64,000 nt of DNA from positions 124,001 through 188,000 of the forward strand of contig JABCZL010000005.1 of assembly GCA_013289685.1 (NCBI GenBank), in the 5' to 3' direction. Each line of letters starts with the position of its first letter. Position 1 is the first letter of the stretch. Both the position numbers and the translations under genes were made by a program. The DNA is from Acidobacteriota bacterium (GTDB lineage: Bacteria; Acidobacteriota; Terriglobia; Terriglobales; Acidobacteriaceae). Below are positions 36,824 to 44,730 of this stretch, piece by piece. The notes below the pieces were generated by a model. It searched no databases. It was not told the origin of the DNA and was given only the letters and a program-made list of their open reading frames with translations.

Positions 36824-38524
36824 CTACCTCTGCAGCAAATCCACGGGCGCCGTCACATCATGCACGCGGAAATACTTCGCCAGCGCCGGATACTTCCTCG
36901 CCACCGCCTCATACATCCCATAAGCCACGTTGCGATAAGAAACATGCCCCGCCGGCGTAGTCCGCAACTCCGAAATGTAAACCGCCTCGGCAAAATCCAT
37001 CTTGAACAGCGCCCGCTTGCGAAAGGCCAGCGGGATCGCGTACTGCGAATTCTCCTCCGCCTCAGGCGACTTGCGCGAAGCCAGATTCTCCACTGCCGTC
37101 TGCACCCGCCGCATGGCCGCATCGAACCGTCCGCGCACCCCGGCATCTTCCACGTCGAGCAGCATCTCGTACCCATGCTGCGTGGTAAATCCCTGCATCA
37201 CCTGAATGCACCGCCGGTGCCGGTGCATATCGCGAAACCCGCCTGTATCCATGAGAATGTCGAAGCGAAACTGCTGCCCCGCGCGGAATCCGCGCAGCAT
37301 CTCATCATGCTTGCCGCGATGCCGCAGCCCCAGGTCGATGATCTCTCGCCTGAATCTCTCGCCCGAGACCTGCAGCGCCTGCCGCACCTGCCGATAAGAA
37401 TGGTGACAATGCTCATAGAGCAGCGTCGTGGCGATCTCCACTTCGAGCGGCTCTTCATCGAGCAAATCGACGATCGCCTTCGACGGCGCCAGTGGCTCGT
37501 CGGCCATCAACTCCCGCGCCGCCTGTCGCAAGTCGCGCCGCGTCGCCATCTCATATTCATTCGGATCCGCATACTTCACCAAAGTCGGCGCCACCCGTAC
37601 CTCGTGCAGCAACTCCTGCTCGGCCCGCGCCCCCAACTCCGGATTCACCGCCCGAATCTTCTCCACCAGATCGCGCGACGACTCCGCGTTGACGTTATAA
37701 GCCGCCCCGGTCGCCGCCTTCTTCAGAGACTCGCCCAGCGTCCGCACTTCCCGATGCGTATGCGACAGCAAATGCGCCACCTGCGTCTCCAGCGTGCGCG
37801 CATTCACGATCTCGCCCAGAGAAGTATTGGTCGCCAGCGGCAGCAGATACCGAGTGATGTCAAACGCCCGCGCCTTCAATGTCCGCTCGTACGCCTCCTG
37901 CTTCATGTCGGCGGGCTTCGGCGTGATGCTGATCAGGTACCCGGTCATGTGCGCCGAAAGCGCCTCGTACTCGGCGAACAGAAAATCCAGCGTCTCGCGA
38001 TAAAGTTTCCACGCTTCATCATCCGCGCCGAAATCCGGCGTGTGATATCCACTCTTCTTGAAATCCTGATAGCGCGTCGACCGCTCCTGTCCATCCCACC
38101 GCTGCTCGTCGGCAACTTCGATGGCCGCCAGAATCGACAGCCGTTCCACCGCCAGCGCAATATGAGCCAGGTCCGCGATCGACCGGTGCCCATACTGAAA
38201 ATAAAACGTATTAAGAAATTTCTCCGCCTTCTGCGTGCTGATCTCCCGCAGCGACTCCTTCATCGAAAGCGACGACCGCGAATACTTGGCCATCGCATAA
38301 GCCTGGATCTCGGGCTCGACGCCGAACACCGCAAACACCTCAGTCGAAGGCGCGTCAGACGAAGCCTTTTCGGGCGGCGCCACAGGCTCGGCAGCCGAAG
38401 CCCTCTGCGTCGAGCGGTGCCCGGACCCGGTGGAACCCGCATCGGCCGTTGATGAACTCGCGGATGAATTCCGCTTGGAAGGATCAGGCATCACAATCAC
38501 TTCATTGGTCACAGTCTGAGGCAT
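36824..38524 (-). CDS. tandem ThyX-like FAD-dependent thymidylate synthase-related protein
   Basis: 566 residues. After a ~60-residue Ser/Ala/Pro/Thr-rich disordered leader come two ThyX-like units. The first (~65-260) has YFQYGHRSIADLAH and DGQERSTRYQDF; the second (~300-540) has GGFRDMHRHRRCIQV and FRKRALFKMDFAEAVYISELRT. Typical ThyX is ~230 residues with one RHRxxS motif; here the motif is altered in both halves, so catalysis cannot be assumed. Long tandem forms are known in several phyla. FAD/dUMP methylation to dTMP is the family role. Divergent from fabG. Confidence 0.75.
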   Translation of the reverse strand: MPQTVTNEVIVMPDPSKRNSSASSSTADAGSTGSGHRSTQRASAAEPVAPPEKASSDAPSTEVFAVFGVEPEIQAYAMAKYSRSSLSMKESLREISTQKAEKFLNTFYFQYGHRSIADLAHIALAVERLSILAAIEVADEQRWDGQERSTRYQDFKKSGYHTPDFGADDEAWKLYRETLDFLFAEYEALSAHMTGYLISITPKPADMKQEAYERTLKARAFDITRYLLPLATNTSLGEIVNARTLETQVAHLLSHTHREVRTLGESLKKAATGAAYNVNAESSRDLVEKIRAVNPELGARAEQELLHEVRVAPTLVKYADPNEYEMATRRDLRQAARELMADEPLAPSKAIVDLLDEEPLEVEIATTLLYEHCHHSYRQVRQALQVSGERFRREIIDLGLRHRGKHDEMLRGFRAGQQFRFDILMDTGGFRDMHRHRRCIQVMQGFTTQHGYEMLLDVEDAGVRGRFDAAMRRVQTAVENLASRKSPEAEENSQYAIPLAFRKRALFKMDFAEAVYISELRTTPAGHVSYRNVAYGMYEAVARKYPALAKYFRVHDVTAPVDLLQR

Positions 38525-38789
38525 GAGTGCTGGAATGTTACTTGGCGTCCTTGTGGAATAGCAATGCGATTCGTCGGTCGCCCTTTGGCCTTATGATCTC
38601 CTCAGCGCACTCAGCGGCTCTTCTCTGCGTTCTCTGCGGTCAAAAGCTTTTCTCTGTCCACAAAGTTTCGCAGAGACTCAAGAAACGGACCCCAGTTCCC
38701 AATTCGTCACTCGATTCTCTGCCTGCGCCCCAACGCGTATAATTCAGCGTTCCGCATCCGTTCAACCCAGCAGTCGGGAGAACTCATCA
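38525..38789. other. divergent intergenic region
   Basis: No gene. Contains short CTCTGCG/TTCTCTGCGGT words like those in other repeats of this chromosome, and AGTCGGGAGAA at 38772-38782 as SD for fabG. Confidence 0.4.
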
Positions 38790-39533
38790 ATGTCTCTTAC
38801 CGGACGAGTGGCCCTGGTCACCGGCGCATCGCAAGGCATCGGACGCACCTGCGCCCTGCGCCTCGCCAAAGACGGCGCCACCGTAGCCGCAGCCGCCCGT
38901 AATCAGGAAAAACTCAACGAACTGGTCGCAGAAATTACGGCCGCCGGTGGCAAAGCCGCCGCCTTCGCCCTCGACGTCGCCGACGAAGACCAGGTCAAGG
39001 CCACCGTGAAAGCCGCCATCGCCCAGTTCGGCAAAATCGATATCCTGGTCAACAACGCCGGCATCACCCGCGACCAGTTGGTAATGCGCATGAAGCGCGC
39101 TGACTGGGACGCCGTCCTCCAAACCAACCTCACCTCCGCTTATCTTTGTATTCAGGCCGTCATCAGCTCCATGCTCAAACAGCGCTGGGGACGCATCATC
39201 AACATCACCAGCATCTTCGGCCAGATGGGCCAGGCCGGCCAGGCCAACTACTCCGCCTCCAAAGCCGGACTCATCGGCCTCACCATGGCCATCGCCCGCG
39301 AAGTCGGCTCGCGCAACATTACAAGCAACGCCGTCGCCCCCGGCTTCATCGAAACCGCCATGACCGCCGTCCTGAGCGACGAATTCAAGCAGGCCGCTGT
39401 CAAACAAATTCCCCTAGCTCGAGTCGGATCTCCAGAAGACGTAGCCAGCGCGGTAGCGTTCCTCGCCTCCGACGACGCGTCCTACATCACGGGCCACGTC
39501 ATGAACGTAAACGGCGGCATGCTGATGGGATAG
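38790..39533 (+). CDS. fabG: 3-oxoacyl-ACP reductase
   Basis: 247-residue SDR. TGASQGIG nucleotide-binding motif, NNAG, catalytic Ser in NITSIFG, YSASK (Tyr/Lys), and the C-terminal cofactor region VNGGMLMG. Reduces 3-oxoacyl-ACP with NADPH in fatty-acid elongation. Length and motif spacing are textbook FabG, though related SDRs look the same. GGGAGAA lies about 10 nt upstream. Confidence 0.92.
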   Translation: MSLTGRVALVTGASQGIGRTCALRLAKDGATVAAAARNQEKLNELVAEITAAGGKAAAFALDVADEDQVKATVKAAIAQFGKIDILVNNAGITRDQLVMRMKRADWDAVLQTNLTSAYLCIQAVISSMLKQRWGRIINITSIFGQMGQAGQANYSASKAGLIGLTMAIAREVGSRNITSNAVAPGFIETAMTAVLSDEFKQAAVKQIPLARVGSPEDVASAVAFLASDDASYITGHVMNVNGGMLMG

Positions 39534-39540
39534 TCAAAAT

Positions 39541-39632
39541 CTTAACCACAGAGGACACTGAGGACACAGAGGAAAATGAAAGCCGAACATCCAATTCCTC
39601 CAGATTCCTCTGTGTCCTCCGTGGTAAAGGGT
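39541..39632. repeat. inverted CCACAGAGGACAC repeat pair
   Basis: Left arm 39541-39575 (TTAACCACAGAGGACAC...CACAGAGGAA) and right arm ~39598-39632 (TTCCTCTGTGTCCTCCGTGGT) form a long imperfect hairpin. It runs into the 5' end of the following GNAT gene, so part of that protein's N-terminus would be repeat-derived. Confidence 0.55.
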
Positions 39633-40097
39633 TTTGCATTTGCTCAAGCCGAATCCGCCAGGCAGATCGCCCAAGCCCGCGAACTCTTCCTCGAATACGC
39701 CCAGTCCCTGGGCTTCAGCCTCTGCTTCCAGAATTTCGATAAAGAACTCGCTGCACTCCCCGGCGACTACGCCCCACCCGCAGGCCGCCTGCTGCTAGCC
39801 GAGTTCGAAGGTCAACTCGCCGGTTGCGCCGCGCTCCACCCGCTCGAGCCCGGCATCTGCGAGATGAAGCGCCTCTACCTGCGTCCAAATTTTCGCGGCA
39901 AGAGTTTAGGCCGCACCCTGGCCGACCGCATCATCACCGAAGCCCGCCAGATCGGCTACCAGCGCATGCGTCTCGACACCGTCGAACCGGTAATGAAAGA
40001 TGCAGTCGCAATGTACCGCAAGATCGGGTTCCGAGAGATCGCCCCCTATTGCACGAACCCGATCGCCGGAGCTCTGTACATGGAGCTATCTTTGTGA
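39576..40097 (+). CDS. GNAT N-acetyltransferase
   Basis: 173 residues. GNAT core: EMKRLYLRPNFRGKSLGRTL (motif A, RGxSxGRxL), AMYRKIGFREI and a C-terminal ALYMEL. Transfers acetyl from acetyl-CoA to an unknown amine. The first ~17 residues come from the hairpin repeat; the true start may be a GTG at ~39621 inside it. GTGA overlap with the next gene, so these are coupled. Confidence 0.85.
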   Translation: MKAEHPIPPDSSVSSVVKGFAFAQAESARQIAQARELFLEYAQSLGFSLCFQNFDKELAALPGDYAPPAGRLLLAEFEGQLAGCAALHPLEPGICEMKRLYLRPNFRGKSLGRTLADRIITEARQIGYQRMRLDTVEPVMKDAVAMYRKIGFREIAPYCTNPIAGALYMELSL

Positions 40098-40276
40098 ACA
40101 CCCAGAGACTGCTCCTTCGTGTTTTCTTGGTCTGGCTTATTGTCGATATAGCATGTCTAGCGATCGGGACGCGGTGGAATTGGTTTCTTGGCATGGGAGT
40201 GCGCGGGCTCCTGATCGATTTCCTGTTCGGGATCTTGATCTTAGGTCGATACCTTCATGAGAATGGAAATTTATGA
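40094..40276 (+). CDS. small two-helix membrane protein
   Basis: 60 residues from the GTG at 40094, sharing GTGA with the GNAT stop and ATGA with the next start. Two hydrophobic helices (LLLRVFLVWLIVDIACLA; VRGLLIDFLFGILILG). Such mini-genes are often missed by gene callers. The double overlap suggests real coupling between GNAT and hydrolase translation. Function unknown. Confidence 0.6.
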   Translation: MNTQRLLLRVFLVWLIVDIACLAIGTRWNWFLGMGVRGLLIDFLFGILILGRYLHENGNL

Positions 40277-41016
40277 AAACACTTTGCGCGGTTGGGATCG
40301 TTCTTCTATTGGCTGTCACTAGTTTCGCCGCCGACGGCAAGTCCGTTTCCTACAAAAGTGGCGACGAAACCGTGCAAGGCGTTCTCTACGCTCCGCCAGG
40401 CAAAGGCCCATTCCCGGCGCTGGTGGTGATTCACGAATGGTGGGGTCTGAACGACTGGGTCAAAGATCAAGCCTCGAAACTCGCGGACCAGGGCTACATC
40501 ACGCTCGCCGTCGATCTCTACCGAGGCAAAGTCGCCACCACGCCAGATGAGGCGCACGAGATCATGCGTGGAGTGCCCGAAGACCGTGCCAAACGCGACC
40601 TGCACGCTGCCGTGGAGCTCCTTAAGTCGCAACCCAACGTCAAGCCAGACCGCATCGGCTCCATCGGATGGTGCATGGGCGGCGGCTACGCGCTCGACGT
40701 CGCGCTGCAGGAACCAACCTTGGCCGCCACCGTAATCAACTACGGCCACCTCGCAACGGACACCGAGGCGCTGAAGAAAATCAACGCACCCATCCTCGGC
40801 CTGTTCGGCGCCCAGGACCGCGGCATCACCCCCGACGACGTGCACAAGTTTGAGCAGGCGTTGAAGCAGCTCGGCAAGAAAATCGATATTAAGATCTACG
40901 ACGACGCCGGCCACGGCTTCGAAAATCCCAACAACAAAGACGGATATCGCGCCGAAGACACCGCCGACGCGTGGAAACGCATTGTCGGTTTCCTTGCCAT
41001 GACACTGAAGAAATAG
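40273..41016 (+). CDS. secreted dienelactone hydrolase family protein
   Basis: 247 residues. Sec signal peptide MKTLCAVGIVLLLAVTSFAA, then an alpha/beta-hydrolase: EWWGLNDW, nucleophile Cys in GWCMGGGY, Asp near DRGIT and His in AGHGFEN. Dienelactone hydrolases open ring lactones; many homologues act on other small esters. Periplasmic location is implied by the signal. Starts in ATGA overlap with the small membrane protein. Confidence 0.88.
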   Translation: MKTLCAVGIVLLLAVTSFAADGKSVSYKSGDETVQGVLYAPPGKGPFPALVVIHEWWGLNDWVKDQASKLADQGYITLAVDLYRGKVATTPDEAHEIMRGVPEDRAKRDLHAAVELLKSQPNVKPDRIGSIGWCMGGGYALDVALQEPTLAATVINYGHLATDTEALKKINAPILGLFGAQDRGITPDDVHKFEQALKQLGKKIDIKIYDDAGHGFENPNNKDGYRAEDTADAWKRIVGFLAMTLKK

Positions 41017-41208
41017 CAGCGAAATCAAGATGGCCCGAGAAGGCCTGTCGGACACGGCTTTCGGCTGAATTCATTTCTTGTACGCCGTGCAAGCAAAGCC
41101 CTTACACTTCATGAATTGCGGTTCGATGCCATTCGATTTTCGTATGGCACTAATGTCCGCTGCATGGCACGAATTTCCCACTTGCCAGAAGGTGCTGATC
41201 TGGTTACT

Positions 41209-41586
41209 ATGACCCATCCTGAAATGCTCCCCACAATGAATATCGGCGAGACGATCCGCAACTACCGGCTCCAGAAAGGTATGTCTCAAGGCGACATCGA
41301 GAAGCGAACCGGCCTCCTGCGATGCTACCTGTCGCGCGTCGAAAACGGCCACACCATTCCATCGCTCGACACGCTCTCCAAGATCGCCGGCGCCATGGAA
41401 CTCCCGCTGTCACAGTTTTTTGCCGAACCCGGGCACAGCAACGGTTCCAAGGGACTGCCCCAACTCTCCGACGACGAAGTCCGATTCCTCAGCCAGATCC
41501 GCCGCTACTCCACCAGCCTGAACGACAGCGACCGCAAACTGGTTCTCGCCATGGTCAAGAAAATGGCCTCGAATTCGGGGAAATAA
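41209..41586 (+). CDS. XRE-family transcriptional regulator
   Basis: HTH_3 domain ETIRNYRLQKGMSQGDIEKRTGLLRCYLSRVENGHTIPSLDTLSKIA, then a short C-terminal helical region. I list the ATG at 41209, but ATG at 41236 (MNIGETIRNY) is a good alternative and neither has a clear SD. A DNA-binding regulator of unknown target, ~125 residues. Confidence 0.85.
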   Translation: MTHPEMLPTMNIGETIRNYRLQKGMSQGDIEKRTGLLRCYLSRVENGHTIPSLDTLSKIAGAMELPLSQFFAEPGHSNGSKGLPQLSDDEVRFLSQIRRYSTSLNDSDRKLVLAMVKKMASNSGK

Positions 41587-41722
41587 GCTCCTAGCTTCTA
41601 GCTCCTAAGCTTCTAGCCAACCCAGTACCGCCACGAATTCCCATCACGCCGCTAGACACGATGTCTTTTCGGCCCAAGATGCACGGGTCGAAATAGCTAG
41701 AAGCTAGCAGCTAGAAGCTCTC
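41587..41722. repeat. AGCTTCTAGC palindromic repeat cluster
   Basis: A left group of TAGCTTCTAGCTCCTAAGC words and a right group (AGCTAGAAGCTAGCAGCTAG) are inverted copies separated by ~75 nt, forming a long stem-loop. Same style as 31148-31239. Confidence 0.6.
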
Positions 41723-41813
41723 TTCCCCCTTACTTTCGTCCCATGCCCCTTAGTGACCCACGGGTACCTCGTCCTCGCCCCTCCGGGTCACTACACTGTG
41801 CTTGGAGACACCT

Positions 41814-42446
41814 GTGACCACCGACGAGGAACTGAATCTTCTCGACTCGCAACTGCGCCGCCTAAAAATCGAGTACGAGATCTTCTTCAGCAACCCGACC
41901 AAGCGTCCGCCCTCCGACATCGAGTGGAAGGTGCTGAGCCTGCTGCGCAAGTTTTCCGACGGCGGCCGCATGAACTTCTCCCAGCGCTACCGCTACAACG
42001 AGATGGCCCAGCGCTACGCCATTTACAGCGACCTGTGGCGCAAGAAGTCCCGCATCCGCGAGGAAGGCTACCGCCGTCCCCAGGATGCTTTGCTTTCGGT
42101 TCAGGGAGTTCGGGTCGCGGAAGACGAACACAAGTCGGCGCACCACCCGGTCTATGGCGTGAGCCATGCTGCCGCGGCAGCTGCTGCAGGCGCCGATTCC
42201 TCGCCACACTTCACCTTGCACACTGTCGATCAGACCGAGCGCGAGCAAGTCGAGCGGCTTTATAACGTTCTGGTCGCGGCTAAAAAGAAAGCCGGCGAGA
42301 AAGTCTCGGGCAACTTCGACTCCTTCACGGAGTTCGTCCAGAGAAAAACCGAACAGATCCGCCAGCAGTACCACTGCGACAACGTCGAATACTCCGTCGA
42401 ACTCGCCAACGGCCACGTCAAACTCAAAGCCAAAGCCAAAACCTAG
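41814..42446 (+). CDS. MXAN_5187_C-like domain protein
   Basis: 210 residues from the GTG at 41814 (GGAG six nt upstream). The first ~80 residues (LDSQLRRLKIEYEIFFSNPTKRPP...QRYRYNEMAQRYAIYSDLW) match the small helical MXAN_5187 C-terminal domain pattern. The middle is an Ala-rich linker, then charged helices. Role unknown; the domain is found in predatory and soil bacteria in proteins tied to regulation. Confidence 0.7.
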   Translation: MTTDEELNLLDSQLRRLKIEYEIFFSNPTKRPPSDIEWKVLSLLRKFSDGGRMNFSQRYRYNEMAQRYAIYSDLWRKKSRIREEGYRRPQDALLSVQGVRVAEDEHKSAHHPVYGVSHAAAAAAAGADSSPHFTLHTVDQTEREQVERLYNVLVAAKKKAGEKVSGNFDSFTEFVQRKTEQIRQQYHCDNVEYSVELANGHVKLKAKAKT

Positions 42447-42575
42447 CCCGTGCGAAAAGCGGGTGCCCCACCCTTTTCGCGTTCTCCGCGAGATGGTGGG
42501 GACTTTGACTTCAAGGTTCCTGATTTTGTTTTCAAGTCGTGGACCTTGCTGTCTTCAGAAGAATTAGGGTAGCGG

Positions 42576-42757
42576 TTCAGTTTGAGGAGAGCGATTCGTA
42601 TCAGGGTTTCGCTTCAGCGATGCCGGCAAAGTGAATACGAAGCGAAACGGCTTCAGCCGCTGGCCTTGGCCGTCACAACCGCTAAAGCGGGCATACGTGG
42701 CGGCTTCTGCGGCACGCCTGAAGGCATGCCCTGATACGAATCGTCACTCTCAAACTG
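42576..42757. mobile_element. MITE-like element with ~28-bp imperfect terminal inverted repeats
   Basis: Left end CAGTTTGAGGAGAGCG...GATTCGTATCAGGG and right end (reverse complement) CAGTTTGAGAGTGACGATTCGTATCAGGG match over ~28 nt with few mismatches. Interior ~125 nt has no gene. It lies in the 412-nt gap 42447-42858 before purH. Confidence 0.6.
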
Positions 42758-42858
42758 CACGACTACCAGGATTAGCCCTCCAGGCCTCCCTTCCTTCCCA
42801 ACTGATAGAATCTTCCGTTTCCGAGATCCATCTATTCTTCCAGTTCAGAGGCCCCGTT

Positions 42859-44421
42859 TTGACAAGTTCTTCTAAAATCCATCGCGCCATTCTCTCCGTC
42901 ACCGACAAAACCGGCCTCATCGACTTCGCCCGCAAACTCTCCACCCTCGGCATCGAACTCATTTCCACCGGAGGCACCGCCAAACTCCTGCGCGACTCAG
43001 GCGTCACCGTCAAGGACATCTCCGAACTCACCGGATTCCCCGAAATGCTCGACGGCCGCGTCAAGACCCTCCATCCCAAAGTCCACGGAGGCATCCTCCA
43101 TCGCCGCGAAGATCCCAAGCACGTCGCCGCCGTGGCCGAACACGGCATCGCCCCCATCGACATGGTGGTGGTGAATCTCTACGCCTTCGAGAAAACCGCC
43201 GCCAAGCCAGGCGTTGCCTTCGAAGAGTTAATCGAGAACATCGACATCGGCGGCCCGTCCATGATCCGCTCCGCCGCCAAGAATTTTCACGACGTCGCCA
43301 TCGTGACGTCCCCCTCCGACTACGAGTCCATCGCCGACGAGCTCCAGCGCGCAGGCGGTGCGCTCTCGCTCGCAACCAAGTGGCGCCTCGCGCAAAAAGC
43401 CTTCGCCACCACCGCCGCCTACGATTCCGCCATCGCCTCCACGCTCGAACGCATCCCCGCAGACTTTCAATTGCAATCGCAAACCGGAACATTCCCGCAA
43501 ACTCTGCGTTTCACCTTCCAGAAAACCCTCGACCTGCGGTACGGCGAGAACCCTCACCAGAAGGCCGCCATGTACTCCGATGGCTCCAGCGTCGGCGTGG
43601 CCAATGCCCGCCAACTCCAGGGCAAGGAACTCTCCTACAACAACATCGTCGATCTGCAAGCCGCCTGGGATCTCGCCCAGGAATTTGACGAGCCCGTCGT
43701 CGCCATCATCAAACACACCAACCCCTGCGGCACCGCCGCCGGCAAGACTCTCGCCGAAGCCTACCAGCGCGCCCTCGAATGCGACCCTGTCTCCGCCTTC
43801 GGTGGCGTGATCGGCGTGAATCGCCCCATCGACACCGAAGCCGCCGAAGAAATGCACAAACTTTTCTTCGAAGTCATCGCCGCCCCATCATTCGACGAAG
43901 GCGCCAAAGCCAAGTTCGCCTCCAAGAAGAATCTCCGCCTCGTCGAAGTAACCCGAGCCGATCAGAAGTGGGTATTGAAGAATGTCTCCGGCGGCCTCCT
44001 CGTCCAAGACGCCGACCACCGCCCCCTCCAACCCGCCGATCTCCGAGTCGTCACCAAACGCCTGCCCACGACCGAGGAAACCCGGGCCCTGCTCTTCGCC
44101 TGGAAAGTCTGCAAGCACGTGAAATCGAACGCCATCGTCTACGCCCGCGACGGACAGACAGTAGGCGTCGGCGCCGGCCAGATGAGCCGCGTCGATTCCG
44201 CAAAACTCGGCGCCATGAAAGCCCAACTCCCCCTGAAAGGTACCGTCGCCGCGTCCGACGCCTTCTTCCCCTTCCCCGACGGCGTCGAGGAAATCGCCCG
44301 CGCCGGGGCCACAGCCATCATTCAACCCGGAGGCTCGCAGCGCGATCCCGAAGTCATCGCCGCCGCCGACCGCCTGGGCCTAGCCATGCTCTTCACCGGA
44401 GTCCGCCACTTCCGCCACTAG
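42859..44421 (+). CDS. purH: bifunctional AICAR transformylase/IMP cyclohydrolase
   Basis: Final two steps of purine synthesis. Start is the TTG at 42859, with GAGG eight nt upstream; the longer frame from 42631 reads through a repeat. N-terminal IMP cyclohydrolase domain (LSVTDKTGLIDFARKLSTLGIELISTGGT), C-terminal transformylase with KHTNPCGTA and SDAFFPFPDG. 520 residues, normal length. Confidence 0.95.
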   Translation: MTSSSKIHRAILSVTDKTGLIDFARKLSTLGIELISTGGTAKLLRDSGVTVKDISELTGFPEMLDGRVKTLHPKVHGGILHRREDPKHVAAVAEHGIAPIDMVVVNLYAFEKTAAKPGVAFEELIENIDIGGPSMIRSAAKNFHDVAIVTSPSDYESIADELQRAGGALSLATKWRLAQKAFATTAAYDSAIASTLERIPADFQLQSQTGTFPQTLRFTFQKTLDLRYGENPHQKAAMYSDGSSVGVANARQLQGKELSYNNIVDLQAAWDLAQEFDEPVVAIIKHTNPCGTAAGKTLAEAYQRALECDPVSAFGGVIGVNRPIDTEAAEEMHKLFFEVIAAPSFDEGAKAKFASKKNLRLVEVTRADQKWVLKNVSGGLLVQDADHRPLQPADLRVVTKRLPTTEETRALLFAWKVCKHVKSNAIVYARDGQTVGVGAGQMSRVDSAKLGAMKAQLPLKGTVAASDAFFPFPDGVEEIARAGATAIIQPGGSQRDPEVIAAADRLGLAMLFTGVRHFRH

Positions 44422-44730
44422 AATCCCGGCGTCCGACCTCAGACGTCAGGCCTGAACCTTCTTGGGAGTCATCCTGAGTGCAGCCGTTCTTCAGGCGGAG
44501 CGAAGGATCTCGCGCGGGCTAGAGCATACTGACTAGTAGTACTCTTTACACAACTTGACTCGTCCCCACAGTCCCTGTACCTCCGGTTCCTTCAGCACTG
44601 GCGCCCTCCGCAGTGTTTTTCCCCATCCCGCCAGTCCTCGCGGTAGAATAAAGGCACCTTTCCCCCGGCGGCTTTGCATCCAATTAAGCTGAGGTTTCGG
44701 AAACGCGCGGGAGCGCATTCAAGGTCCAGC
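44422..44730. other. intergenic region with half repeat
   Basis: No gene. Contains a half copy of the TCATCCTGAG repeat with GGAGCGAAGGATCT at 44467-44515, and AAGG seven nt before the TPR start. Confidence 0.45.

Noticed and set aside
36680..38452. Large rightward reading frame, ~590 residues, very Arg/Pro/His-rich
   Set aside because: Lies antisense to the ThyX-like gene; composition is that of a GC-rich reverse-frame shadow, with no domain.
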